A stretch of DNA of 64,000 nt from the NCBI GenBank assembly GCA_003993805.1, contig RSEF01000004.1:71044101-71108100 (forward strand), read 5' to 3'. Below, piece after piece: positions 39,501 to 52,735 of this stretch (position 1 is the stretch's first letter; each line of letters begins with the position of its first letter). The position numbers and the translations under genes were made by a program. The notes under the pieces are model-generated. The model was not told where the DNA came from, searched no databases, and worked only from the letters and a program-made list of their open reading frames with translations. This DNA comes from Himantopus leucocephalus. Taxonomy: Eukaryota; Chordata; Aves; Charadriiformes; Recurvirostridae.

Positions 39501-42500
39501 CAAATATCAGGCTGCCACATTCCCCTTTCGGCATTTAAACACCTCTTGGTTTCAGCGGAAGTTTAGGCACCGCTACGTCACCTCTCTCTGCAAAACGCAA
39601 ACGTGGTGGCATGCCTGCAACGGGGCGGTGTGCAGGGCTTGGAGAGGGCCATCTCCGCAGGAGGCTCAGCTCATGCCCTTTAACAGGGGAGCAAAGCGGC
39701 TCCCCTTCAGTATCCTTAATTTTTTCAATGCCAGCTTTGGTGCGCATCACTCCAAACGGGAGCCACAACCTTTCTCCTGACTGCAGGAGGGCCAAAGGCC
39801 AGCACACCCCTGACACCACGCTCAGGGAGGTGCCCAAAGCCAGGCTGGATATATTCGAGTGGAGGTGTGCCCAAGGCACAGGATGGAGAAAGCCAAGAGA
39901 AATGCCCGAGACACAGGCAGGTTGAAACCCAGAGCGGGGTTAGAAAAGGAGGAAAGCAAGACGGATGAATCACGAAATGAACAGCAGCGCACTGTCTCTC
40001 TTTTCATACCCCACTTACAAAAGGATGTGATTTTCTGATGAGCGATCATGGGACAGAGCAGAGGCTAGCCAACAAGTGACTTCCATAATAAGCTTACACT
40101 AAAGGATGTGATGCCAAAACACCCTGTAACAAGGATACTAAAGAACAGTTTTAATAACATATTCCAAACTTCCTGAGGTTGTTTATACCTTACTTCAGAC
40201 TGATGAAAAGCTTTTTCTTACATGTGGACTGGTGTGAAATACCTTTTAGCTAGTGCTAAAAGATCTGGGGGTAGAACACAGCACATACTTTCTCAGCTAA
40301 GGACAGAAGAATTGCTTATATACCTCAAGAAAAAAAACAGTCACATAATTACAAGATGTGGGGTTTATTCCAAAGCCTTTCTTCCTATAAATTAACATCT
40401 CAAACAGGAGATTAGCTGTTATTTTTAAAGTAATTTTATGATGTAGATGTTACTCTGCAGCTTTTTCTTTCTCAGACATCCGAAGAGCTCTGGGAATCCA
40501 TGAAGACCTGTGAAACATCACATGAAAATCATTAGTCTGACCAGAAAGAGGGCCAGATTCCCTTCTGCACCCCAGATGCAAACCCCACTGACAGTGGCAC
40601 AAAGCTCAAGAGTAAGAACCATGAATCAGACCCAAAGTCATTACAGATTGAGACTAGTTACTAATGAATGGCTTGTTTGGTGAGCTGTATGAAAAAAGAT
40701 GGTGTTTTCAGTACAGATCCTACAAGACAGATGTCCACATTTCAGAAATTACTTCCAAACTGGCACTACTTGGCACTCTCAGAAGGGAGAAAAAAAAAAT
40801 ATGTAAAAGAACACTCTTAATCTAAAAACATATTTGTGTCTGAACTATATTTACCCACTATGGCCTGTGAGCTTTTGAAGGAAAGGCTCTGTTCTGCAGT
40901 TGTGTTGTTGATTGTGGCAGTCTCTAGACCTCAGAAATGCTTTAATGCACCTCACCTGAATCGGTAAAAGCCAAAAAAAGCATGCAGATATTTCTAGTTC
41001 ATCTTCTTCTACTGGGTGTTGCGCCCCTTTACCTAAGCATCTTCTCCACTTGTTTCCAGCTCTTCTGATTTACTGAAATGCCCCAAAGTTGCCAGGTGAG
41101 GACTCTAGTACAAAGGATTTAAAACCTCCCCTGCAGGCTCAGGCTTCCCAATGACTCTTCGTAGTCCTTTGTGTAGCTCGGAGACTAGAAGTCTCCACAC
41201 CCAGAGGACAACCCCACAGAGCTGTGGGCTGGGCACATCTTCAGGGGGAAGGAAACCCCAATTCCACCCTGCTTTCCTCTGCACAAGGGGATTTGTACCT
41301 GCACCCCTTCCCCAGGAGACTCTCTTGGCCTTGCAAAGTGTTGCGCAGCACCAAAAGGCTTCTTCAGTCTCTCCTCTTGATGTAGCCTCACTTTGCACGT
41401 TACATTTGAACATGAATCGCTCCAGAGAGAGCATTACAGTGCAGTGATTCGGGCATCCAGGTGGGAGCTGGGACACGCGGGACCATCAGCTCTAATAAAT
41501 ATTTAATCTTTGTATGCAAAGTGTAACAGCTTCAGCGGGAGACACTCTGCACCCACCAGCCCCGCTCAGCCCGGAGCCTGCTCAACCGGGGCTGCAGGAA
41601 GAGGTTTCAAACAGATGGCGGAGTTGAACTTGGATCTCCCAAACCATAAGCATGTGCTTTAGTCAATCTGCACATTCAGCCCAATTAGTGAATAGTGCCA
41701 GAGCCGCCAAAGCCGCATTTTTCTCACGCTGAACGATTGATCAAAACAAAAGAAAACATCTCAGCCAGGCTCACCAGTTAGTCTTGCTGCTGATCACGGC
41801 CCCACAGGCAGTGCCAGTGTTTCACAACAGTCGCTTTCTTCGGCTGTCAGCGTGCATCCCTTAGACACCAGCAGGAAATACAGCACGAAACTGGAGACAG
41901 GAAATTGTTTAATGACAGAAATTGGCAAAGACAGGTGTAATCCTCAAGCTACTTTTAACTCATTTTAGGAAATAAGCAGGTATCATTTTGACAGCATCCC
42001 TTTAGCAAACAAAGGTAGGGATTCCCACGGTAAGATGTGGTCTTGCCAGAGGACCCAGTCCTAATTCTGTTGGTAAAAGAGAGTGCCAGCTTTATCCCAG
42101 CTGGAATGGGAGTTTTTGTGAAACCAGTCTAGAAAAGTACATTTTAAATTCAGCTTTTGGTACCATTTAATATTATTGTTGAATGATGGCTGTGGTGAGA
42201 TACAAATTGAAAGAACTATGTAAGTACCTGCCCTTGATTTCACAGCTGCTGCATAAACACCAGCTTTGCCTCTGATACTGCCATTTCCTCACCTGTAGCT
42301 GCAAACTTTGGGCCAGGTTTAACTTTGGTTCATTTTGTCTCCAGCACCTTCCCTACCTGTGGACTTACTCTCTGCTCATTTCCCGCCTTTTCTCATTAGC
42401 CTAAAACACACAGGTTTGCTTCTCAGTTCTCTATTCCCCATTAATTTATTTTTTTTTTTCCACGAAACTCCAGGAAGCATCAAATTTAAACCAGGGAGAT

Positions 42501-43210
42501 TATTTGCATCCTGGGAAGAGTTCAAGGTTCACACTCCTCTGCTGTTCCTCATCGCAACCAATAGCCCTGCAGCCTCGCTGACAGCTTCCACGCACACAGA
42601 CAGGGCAGCTGCAGGGGAAAAAAAAGGACAAACACCACCCTTCTCCAGCTGTGCCTTCGCACACACAGACAAATCCTGCTAGGAAATGACAAGGAACAGC
42701 TAAAGGAAATGGACTTCAGAGATACAAAACGCTCATCGCTCCCTCCCTAGGAACGGGTGAGATGAAAGAGGAGGTGTCAAATCCAAACCAGACCCTGCAC
42801 GTACACCTGTGACTGTGTACACACAGCCATCTGAACCTGCAGAAGACAAAAAGCAGACGAACGACTCAACTTGATAAGGGAATATGGGTATTTATGTTAT
42901 TAAATGCTAATGACTGCACAAAAGCCAGAGTATAAACCTGGCCTTTGTGAAAATGGGGGAGGTAAATAGAAGTTAATCATTGTTTTCTTGCAGTTCTGTT
43001 TTATGGATGTGAATACTTGAGAATGAAGGCAGTGCCTGGATCTCCTATTGAGTAAGGCCCTTGAACTTTCTTTTGGTGTTATTCAAATTACTGCTAATTA
43101 TTAAAGCTCATCCAGGCAAACTCTAGTACTCTTTAACAACAGCTTCTGGGAATCTCAGTTTTAAAAAGTTGCTAGCAAATTGAAGAAGACAAGAGGAAGG
43201 ATTTTTTTTT

Positions 43211-43555
43211 TCCTGCCAGAGCATGTAACTGTGCACATAATACTACTTNCCTGCCAGAGCATGTAACTGTACACATAATACTACTTAATCAGCGAAATGC
43301 TGGTGGTTTTCCCAGAGAGCAAAGTTCTGGAGAAGGAGCCCTAAAATCTTCTGTGAACTCNTCCTGCCAGAGCATGTAACTGTGCACATAATACTACTTA
43401 ATCAGCGAAATGCTGGTGGTTTTTCCAGCGAGCAAAGTTCTGGAGAAGGAGCCCTAAAATCTTCTGTGAACTCCTGTGGACTTCTGTGCCGGTAGAAGGA
43501 GAGTCGGACTGGCNCCTGTGGACTTCTGTGCCAGTAGAAGGAGAGTCGGACTGGC
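43211..43555. repeat. Nested duplications around three single n's
   Basis: Single n's lie at 43249, 43361 and 43514. A 37-38 bp segment appears three times (43211-43248, 43250-43286 and 43363-43399). A 111-bp segment appears twice (43250-43360 and 43363-43473) with three differences. A 41-bp segment appears twice (43473-43513 and 43515-43555) with one difference. The first and third copies share GTGCACA where the second has GTACACA, as expected for alternating haplotype contigs. The real sequence is probably about 190 bp shorter. Confidence 0.93.
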
Positions 43556-46500
43556 TATGTGCTGTATCAGGTTGCTCTGTCATGTCTTTGTGATGCCTAG
43601 TGAAGTCCCAGCTGCTGGAATCACAGCTTCTTCACTGTCATTTGTATGTGGTGTGTTGCTAGCTCTCATCGTTGCAGATAACATCATCATGTGAAGCCAG
43701 CACAACTTGAAAGTCCAACAAGTGGAACTGAAAGGACTCTGCATTCTTTGCCTTGGTTCTGAATCACTCTTTGGAGGATCAGCTTATGATTTTTTGTTAT
43801 TGGGTACAGCAATGCTTCAGGATTTTTCCTGAGCACCATCACCATTTTGCCCCCTAGTATCTATTAGGGTTAATAAGGTCAGCCAGCGAGGAGCGTAGTT
43901 CACACTATGTAATCAAGACAGACTTTGAGTCAAAATTCTTCTATGTCATTAGGTATCTTTCCAGATTTGTACCAGAAGATGCATAGGGATGAAGCAGCAG
44001 GTGCGGACATTTGGGATAACTCTTTGATAATATATTGGAAGCAGAGGTGGGAATGGACCTTCATTTACAAAGGATTGGAGAGTCATGAATTCAGGATCTG
44101 GAGATAGTATTGGGGGGGCTGCTGTATATTCTTCATTTATTGTTTTGGTAATACCGTTTCTCCGCTTTTTCTTTCTCTTCTCCAAAGGACAGCTCTTGCA
44201 TCAAAATACTTATTTTTTAAAGAGACTCTGTTCCTGGACAGTCACTAACATGTACGTCCCCTCAAAACCTGTAGGTTTTAAACCCAAGACCAACCTGTGA
44301 TTCAAAGTATTGCAGTGAGCGTGGAGCAAAGTACCACAGTGAGCACCAAGCAAAGCATCTGTGTCCTCCAGAGCAGTGTTCAGGAGGATGAGTCACAGCA
44401 CCTGCAGGGAGGGAAGAAGGAGTCAAACTGATTTTCCAAAGTACTGACCGCTGACATGTCATGGGGGTGATGGGGCCTTAAGGGAGGGGAAGGACAGGAA
44501 AGGACAACGGTATTGCTGGTTTGTGATACGATGTGATAATGACATGTTTGCAGAATTAAGAGGAGTCTTGTTGCATGGTCGTTCTGGACCTTTCTGCCAA
44601 TTTCTTTGCAAAAAGACACGAGCTTGCTAACGCCTAAGCTGGGGAGGTTAATATTGGGACAGGACGCATTGGCAGCAGGGCACAGACAAGCCCAGTCACT
44701 GCACAGACAGTCCCTGCTCCTCCTGCTCCCCCAGGACCCTCTTATTACCTAGCATCCTTTGCTTTCATTACTCCATCTGAAACAATAATTTCATTTTCAT
44801 ACAAAGTTCTCTCTCCAGAGGCAAACTATGGCCCTTTTGAGCAGATGCATAGCTGTAGATCTACATATTTAGCCGAATTTATTCTGCAGAATTCCTGACA
44901 ACTGAGGTCACATGCAAAGGTTGATATGCTGAAACTACGTGTCTAGATTTTAGACAAAATTTCAACAAACCCTTTTGATGTAGTCATGTCAACATAATAA
45001 AAATTTTGAAAGATGTATAACCTCTGCAATAAACTAATATTCTCTTTTGCTTTGAAGTATTAGTATTTGTGTCCAGCCTTTGAGCACTTCCAATTGCAGA
45101 ACTACTAAAGCCAGAAGAATTCAGATGGTTAGCAAAAATGGTATGTCTTCAAGATGTGCACGCTCTGCTAAAAAGATTTGATTCAGCTTAGGCTGTGGGT
45201 CACATAAGACAGATAATAATTGTTTTTCCATTGCTGTTGTTAAAATGTTTTCTATAAATAGTTTTTTTGACTAAATTAAACCTCCTCTTCTCTCTTTTCA
45301 TCTTATTTTTTCCAGATTCATGAAAAAAATAAAAAACTTCCAAACATTCCCAAAACTTTCTGGTAGGTATTTTAATGAGAAAAAAAAATAAGCAAAATGT
45401 GTATTTTCATTTCATGAAAGATACAGAGGATTTATTTCAATGCACCAGATGACCAATATTTGGAGTGTTTGACCATTCAAAGAGAGAAGATACAGGCATG
45501 TACATGTTTTCAGACATATTGACAATCCAATCTCATGGCATCGCGTCATGTTAAACAATATAAGAATATTGTAAGTTCATCATTTTTCAGTATTTTAGCT
45601 ACTATATGGCTACTTGACATAAAACTCCAGCTAAATGGAAGAATGAGTGGTTTGGGGAGTTGATAGGAGGATTGGTTGTCAGCTGTTCAAATCCAGCCCA
45701 GGTTGCCAACAGCAATAACGGGACTACCACTGCTACCATCTGACAGCTGTTTGGCTTAAGTGAAATGAGTCAGTGGACTACTCCAATATTTTTAGGTTAC
45801 CCATCCCTCCAGTTTCTAGACAGTACTATAAAATCTCTCAGACCAGTCCCTAGAAGAGAGGTGTCAATGCACAAAACTCAGTGAGGGTGTCTTGAGTGAT
45901 GGTAAGCACACCTATAAGTAAGAAACTTCAAGACAGAACAACAAAACCCTCTGAACCTTAAAAGGGCATCTTTCAGTGCAGGGCTGGGACAAAGTGGCTG
46001 CTTTTATAGTTTTCTGAAGTTCTCCTGGTGATTTCCTCAAGGCCAAATCCTTAATTGTCCCTGTGTCCCTCTAGGTGGTCCGGGAGTGTCAGGCTTTCGG
46101 ACTTACTGTTCTTGGACAGATCCTTGCACAACGTTCCTGTGTGAATAAGAACTGAGGTTCTTTGTCCTGGTCAATGGTGACAGGGTTTGATCCTTGCTAG
46201 GACTGTAGGGTATGTTATATGATGACATTTACCCTGTCCCCGTGCTCACATGGTCATGTTCCCTCTCCCACCACATACAACCATATAGGGGTCCATCTCC
46301 CTCCCTCACCAGCAGCTGATCCAGTGCCACCTGCTGTTGTTGGAGGGGTCTCCTGGGCCAGAGCTACATGGCACAAGTCAGAGAAGTCTCAGCAGTAGGG
46401 TGGGCAATACATGTGTAGCTGGAGCACCTCAGCAAGAGCCTGGGACAGCATGGTGGACAAGCTGCTGGGGAAAGACACACAGTATTGGAGGGAGAAGAGC

Positions 46501-46666
46501 GGGAGAGAGGTTTGCCATGAGCTATATCACCACCGTTCTGTAGATATATAAAAAAACTCTTCCGTTCTGCTGACTTAGCACTCTCACAAGCCCCATGCTC
46601 ACTCTTCAGTGCAGGAGAAGAAGACAACCTGAGCAGCGTTGTGACAAAATTCAGTGCTGGCGCAGC

Positions 46667-46726
46667 AGAGGTCCCCTAGCTGAGGAGGTCCCCTAGCTGA
46701 AGAGGTCCCCTAACTGAGAAGGTCTC
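46667..46726. repeat. 17-bp minisatellite, about 3.5 copies
   Basis: The AGGTC cores start at 46669, 46686, 46703 and 46720, a constant 17-bp spacing, with unit GAGGTCCCCTAGCTGAG and small changes per copy. No n is present, so unlike the other duplications this one appears genuine. Confidence 0.9.
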
Positions 46727-47105
46727 AAGATTAATGTGCAGCAGGTTCGCAGGCAGAGGTGATGTCTTTTACGAGCCCTGCCTCGGTGGCTGGCAAATCC
46801 CAGTCAGCACCAGCAGCGGCTCTGACCAGGGTGAAGTTGCAAGGCCATGGTGGGGTGCAGATCCCTCCTTCGCGTTGCTCCTGGGACGTAAAGGTGAGGT
46901 CCCCGTGGGCAGGAAGCAGGCAGGCAGGTGAGCAGGCAGAGATGTGCCCGCACACAAGCACCGCTGTGTTCTCACTCACACGTGTGAGCCCTTGCATCAG
47001 TGATGCTCCCTGGAAAGGAGGCTCTCACCAGCTCCCAGAGCCGATTGCCCCAGGGCAGAGCAGAGGAACAAACTGCATCTTTCTTTTTTTTTTTTTTTTG
47101 GAAGC

Positions 47106-47106
47106 N
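47106..47106. other. Single-n contig join after a T-run
   Basis: A one-base gap placeholder seven bases after a run of about 18 T. No flanking duplication is visible. The homopolymer probably caused the break. Confidence 0.8.
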
Positions 47107-50100
47107 TGCCAGGATAAGAAATCCTGATAAATACTTCCCTGGAGTTGCAAGGCAACTTTTAACAGCTGTTCCTATGAAAGGTCCTTGTAGCAGCACAGTC
47201 TTGGTCTCAGCACAAGATGTCATAACACGCGGGATGGGAAGGGGGGTCCTTTTCAGGAGGGAGGAGGTAAAAGTGGATTTCAACAGGGGGAAAAAAACTC
47301 AAAAGCTTGCTTTCTACATTCTCCACAGAGAACATGGCATTTTCAGAAGAAAATTTGAATACCAAAATATTCGAGCCAAAAAATAAAGTTTTTAATTTTT
47401 GGCAGCTCAGGACAGGTTTAGGCTGCTCAGTTTTTGACAGTAAAGCAACATATATTCGCACCATTTTTTTTTTCTTCTTTTACAGAATGCTGACATTTTC
47501 AAACGCATTTTCTCTCAAAATGCGGTTTCTCTTGAACATTTTCAACAACGCTTTTTCACGGTATTTAATTCGGAGGGTTTCTCACTGCCAGGGGAACAGC
47601 CGAGGATCCAGGGAGGAGCTGTGGAAATGCGTTAGCTGTGCAGACTCTCGGGAGCAGCTTGGATCGGCGCTGGACCCCTTCAACCCTGGCCTTTGGCAGT
47701 GGCTGGTGTTGTCCAAGGCTGAAGCGGGGCAGGGATGCGGCAGAGCTCCCAGCCCACTTCTCCAGGGGGAAAAAGCCAAAAAGGGGTGGGTGGGAGGAAA
47801 AAGAGCCAAGTCAGACGCACCTTCAAATGAATCGTGCATTCTTGGCAAGACAGCAGAAAAAAGCAGAATATGCCATGCCCCGGCATCATCTCGCTACTCG
47901 TGCCAAGCCTTGCAGCCAGCAAGAGCATCTCCCCACCGGCCCACAGCTCTAACGGAGCAGGGACCATCCTCTGTGCTTCCAGCCAAAGGCAGAAACCCAA
48001 ACCTCCGTGTTGATACTTTATGTCATAGCTGGGATTGGTATAGAGGGTCTTTTGTCCATTCCTGCTTTTGCATATATAAAAGCCAAGGTCAGGCAGCTCT
48101 GGGCGAAGCCCGAGAGGGTTAGTAGTGGCACTCGTCCTGCTCTGCTCAGAGCAACCTCCCTGGGCCATCCAACGGGGAGGCACAGCTCGGAAAACCAGGA
48201 GAAGGTCTTGGGACAGAGAGGAAGAACACTCATATTTAAATGAATTCACCCACACTTTCTTACTGGGTAGAAACATTATACCACTATTTTGGCTATAGGC
48301 ATCTTTCCTCCTTCAGGCCAGTCCACCTCAGCTAACTTCCAGCCAGAGGAACCCCCATTTCATACACAGAGTATTGCACACACATAACCAAAACTGCCAA
48401 GGACAGCCACCAGAAACTACACTGAAAGTGATTGAAATATGTTGATGAAATCCCGCTCCCCCGCTCATGCAGCCGATCAGACTGGAAATGGTGATGGCTA
48501 ACGGGTTTCTGAGCTCCTCTTAGCAAACAGTGCGGAAATATAAGTCTTGGTTTGGTGCACGCCCAGAGTGTTGAACTAATAACACTTGTCTCACATGTAA
48601 GCAGCTGCAAAACCTGATATTTACACAAGGATTCACAGAGATGAGAAAAGGCTGCTTTTTTTCTAAATGACAGGCTCTGGTTCAAATGGGAATTAATTTG
48701 GGAAAACCCTCTGGTCTGTGTCATACAGCATGCCAGGTTAAATAACGACAGTAGACTCTTTTTTTTTTATAATTGAAGATTGGCTTTAAAGCATTGACGT
48801 CGTTCCCACATCAATATAGCAGCATTTTTACCTACCAAAGCAGCCATCATTTTGCATGTCAAATAGATTATGAGCAAAACAAAACTCTGTCTTTGGAAGC
48901 AATCAATCGACGAGCTCACAAATGCACTTGGTATAAATACAAATACACCCAAACACCCTTGCTGGGGGGAGCCACTTTTTTTGCAGAGCTGTCGCTGGTA
49001 GCGCACGCGTGCTTGGCTTACCTTGGACAAGGTGGCTCCAATTTCAAAGCTTAGAGGTATTCCTTTAAATAGGTATTTCTAAGACTCGGGCATCAGCTGG
49101 CGCATGTTCCTGCTGGCAACACAATGGCTGTTGTCTCAGCCACCCAGAAGTAATCTGCAGAAGATGTCTTTTATGAGGCCAATTAGTAGAGCTGGAAAAC
49201 ACAGCCCAGTTTTTAGATATCCAAGTCCTGATGTGAGTTACTTTTTCATTTTCTCAGCTGTACCAGCTGGTCTAATATATCACATCCCCCTTCTCACAAA
49301 GCTTGCATCACTTTTATGGAGAAATGATCAAGCAGGTGATGCTTCTGCTGGCAGAGCGCAGCAGTGCAAACGGCAGGGTGGAAACGGCAATGTCTGATAC
49401 AGCAGATGATTGCTGCAGGATTTGGAATAGCTTACAGGCTCCAACTAACCCTCAAACCTGCATGCCTTCTGGGGGTTAGAGTCTGAGGGTCTGGCTAGGA
49501 ACATTAGACTGGTCCCAACTCTTTATTTTTTTGAATACCACGAAGGCAGATGAATCTGGCCCTCAGCTCAGGAGTGCTTCTGGCTCCTCATCTAACATCA
49601 GCACAACACCAAAGCAACAAAAGAATGAATGCAGAGGAGACGGACGCAGTCTCAGCTGAGTTTGGACTATCTAAGGTCTCACTCGTCATATTTAAAATCA
49701 TATTGTATTCTAAATCCCTTCCTTTCTCCACTAGAGGTAAGTCTTTTGAGGCAAAAGGCAGAGTGCCATCAGGGATAGCATGGCAGTTGCCAGTGAAGTT
49801 TCCAGCTTTGGCTGTGTGCTGGAACACAAAATGGATAACTGTGGCCCAGAAAAATCCCAGGCAACTTCTCTGACTTCCATGATGCCGTTTCAGTTTTCGT
49901 TTTGGTAAGAGTAGACTTGAGTACGTATTTCATTCTTAAAAAGGAGTGTCTACTGCAGGTCTCATCCTATGGAAAACTATGGTTATCATAACAGGTTCAA
50001 AATTCTTCCAAACAAAACATTTGGAGCTGACGGACACTGTAAGTGTTCCTTTACCTCCTATTGCTGTAAAGGCTCCAGCTGCTCTGCCTCTGCAGTGAGA

Positions 50101-52571
50101 GCACATCTGTGCTGCTGTGGAAACAAAAACAGAAAAGGGATGAGGAAAAGAACTATTTAACAGATTTTTGTCTGATGCTTCCATCTTGTGGCCAATTCGG
50201 AAAAGTTTGGCTCTTTATTTCAGTAAAGGTATTAACAAATATATGGAATTTTTAAAGGTGTCTCAAATCCTGCCCTCCAGTTATATGGATGGGGATGAAT
50301 TGGGGTTGGAAGTTAGATGAGTTTTCCCTTTGAAAGGCATTGAACATCAATGCTGGCAGAGGAAGGGGCTGGTGCCTCCACCGCCCGCTGCGTTTTGGTC
50401 TCACGCGAGCTGGCTGTGCCGAGGGGCGCAGGACAGAGATGGGGACAGGTGGACAAGCCCATGAGTGCTGAGCCCAATCCTTCACCTTACTGCAGGCATC
50501 AGTGCTGGGACTCCCGCAGCATATGGACTCTGCTTCAGCCCCATCTTCATGGGCCAGCCGAGGTCCATGAAGTGACTTTCCCTCTTCTTTGTTTTTGAGC
50601 ATACAGAAGGATTTCCTTTGCTTTCCTCTGCTCTTTCCCGGGGATTACGCCAGCACACAGCTCCCATACCACACAGCCTCTAAGGATGGGGATAAGGTGA
50701 TGGGACACGGCTGTCTTGCTGAGACAGTTTGCAAAGGCACTGTGTGTCAGGTTCCCAGAGCCCCCTCGGGGTGGCTGGATGACTTGCTTCGGGCTGATGA
50801 ACCACTCATAGCAACCCAGAAGCTTAAGCCAAAGGTCTGTTTACCTGTAGAAACTGAAGTCTCCTGCACGGGGCCCACGTGGAAAGCCATTCCCTACCTT
50901 TCTCTTCCCGTCCTGGCCAGTAGCCCGCCCACCTCTGCTGCTCCGGGTACAGTGCCGCTCTCAGCCCAGGACCTCTCTCCTGGGCAGACTGCCTCTGCCC
51001 CGTGCCACTGCACTCCCACGGTACATGTCCAGCCAAATACTTGCAGAAGCCTTGAGACAGGGAGTAAGACGATGAGCGGGACTCCTGCTGGACACTCGGA
51101 CTGTGGTTATCAGTGGAGTGAGGGGTTAGGATTTTGTCTAAAATGGATCTACTTCGGCAAAAGGGTGAGACACTCACTGTCCACGCTCCCCAACATGGAC
51201 ACGCACGCTCACAGGCACACACAGCTGTACCCTACACACGGGAGATTGCATTCCCACTCTGCAAAGGGGAAGAAGAGGATGGAGAACTGAATCTGGGCTC
51301 TGTGCCCAGCTGCAGGCTTTTGTGTAGGATTTTGGTACCACCACCCTTTACCGTCCACAGCAGGAATAGCGATTCCATCAGTCCTCGTGTCTCACACAGC
51401 TGCTGAACTTCCATAAGAGCAGGTGCATGGCTAAGCAGGACAGATGTAAGGACACAAGCACTGCCACCGCTCCTTCCCGAACCCCTGGGGTGGCAGGAAG
51501 CGTTGCTCCACTTGGTGTTGTACGATAGAGACTCCGCTTTGGCAAGGACACAAAGAGAGGGAATCTGCTCTAACTCTCATCTAAGGCAAGGGCCCAGGCT
51601 GCTGTTTGAAGCGAGGAGGGATTTGCTTTGCGAGGAAGTAGTGAAGCAGAGGGAGATGTTAGAAGGAGAGCTCGTCTCCGAGCATGTTTTAACAACAATG
51701 ACCACTCCACGGGCAGGAGGTTGCTAACCTGCCTGCTTACAGGGCTTTCCCATGGCCAGCCATGCCTGCCTCCTGCTGACAAACCAGCACAGGCTCCGGT
51801 GCAGGAAATGCAGCAGAATTGTATAACTGTTTTCAGGTTGCAATCGTGCAGTTATTCTCAAATTCACATTCAGTTACATCCACTGTGTAAAATTAATTGC
51901 TGTGGGAGCACAGAATCATAGGACAAAATCTGGCTTGATTCATAAAAAAGGTGAGCTCAGCATAGGTTTAAAAAAATCCTGCAACCAGAGGCAGAGAAAC
52001 CGTGACTGTTTCAAGGTGGGGCCATCTAATCCTCTGTAATCATCAAGCGCTTTAGGCTACAGACCGACACAAGTCACTTTTAGTCCCTTGTTAAAAGCAA
52101 CCTTTGCGTAAAACTCTTTATTGTACACCAGCGCTAGACGCGGCAGAGAGAATACATGACAGATGTGCAGCGCAGCATCCCATGTGCCCCCTTTCCTCAG
52201 TGTGTGCACACCAGCAGGCACTGAACCTCCCAGTACAAGAAGAGTTCTGTCCCGTGGGGGGACCCCAGTGCCCACTTCGAGGCAGATGCTCTGCTCTGGG
52301 CAGCAGTCACTGGAGCACCACGTCTGCCATGTTTTGGGGGACAACATGGCTCCCCACAAATACCATTGCCTATCCAGGTCATTTGCCGCAGGCGCTCCCC
52401 ACTGTGCCCACTGGAAGGGACCTGCTCATCATCGCAGCCTGATGGCTTTGCACAGCACTCAATTAACCAAAAATCATTTGGGGGAAAAAAACCTCAAGCA
52501 AGGCTGGTTCTTGATAACCATCTTTCAATAAGTGAGTATAGACCCCTCACATATCCTTAAATTATATATCA

Positions 52572-52577
52572 TTTATT
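52572..52577 (-). promoter_or_regulatory. PDGFRA: Candidate PDGFRA polyadenylation signal (distal)
   Basis: AATAAA on the minus strand about 3.2 kb after the stop codon, followed about 20 nt later by GT-rich sequence that would suit a downstream element. A second AATAAA lies at 52730-52735 and could be used instead or in addition. Confidence 0.5.
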
Positions 52578-52729
52578 GAAATATAGAGATCTTAATTTAC
52601 AGGATTTTTTCAAAGACAAAATATCAACAGGGGCATTTTTGAAATACATTTTGTGCCTACCATCACTCAGGCCAGTTTGCCCTTCTTCAAACATTTCACA
52701 ACAGCCACCATTTTGGAAACACTTCCTTT

Positions 52730-52735
52730 TTTATT
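52730..52735 (-). promoter_or_regulatory. PDGFRA: Alternative PDGFRA polyadenylation signal
   Basis: AATAAA on the minus strand about 3.05 kb after the stop codon, close to the length of the human 3' UTR. It lies within an A-rich run, which slightly weakens the call. Confidence 0.35.

Larger units (their letters stand above)
34819..43210. other. Intergenic DNA, no gene recognised
   Basis: No gene, RNA or intact mobile element is recognised. The frame pair at 37290-37598 (+) and 37472-37771 (-) was examined and shows no known domain. Confidence 0.7.
43556..52544. other. Intergenic DNA downstream of PDGFRA, no gene recognised
   Basis: The part from about 46.3 kb on is GC-richer and therefore has longer chance reading frames, including the longest in the window at 47307-48122 (+). 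A short sequence near 52095-52122 resembles a polyadenylation region read on the minus strand (GGTGTACAATAAAGAG), which could be an LTR remnant or a further downstream PDGFRA end. Confidence 0.65.

Noticed and set aside
43211..43555. Reading it as a genuine satellite or CRISPR-like array
   Set aside because: Copies are joined by single n's and differ like alleles. The nested structure fits unmerged contigs, and this is a vertebrate genome.
50589..51290. 233-codon plus-strand frame
   Set aside because: No domain, signal or recognisable family. It lies in a GC-richer stretch with opposing frames, so chance is more likely.
51909..51925. Possible CR1 tail (ACAGAATCATAGGA)
   Set aside because: Only a dozen bases match and there is no CR1 body beside it.
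1..52544. Exons of KIT or another neighbouring gene
   Set aside because: I looked for KIT-like Ig or kinase motifs and splice-linked frames on both strands and found none. KIT is expected further to the left.
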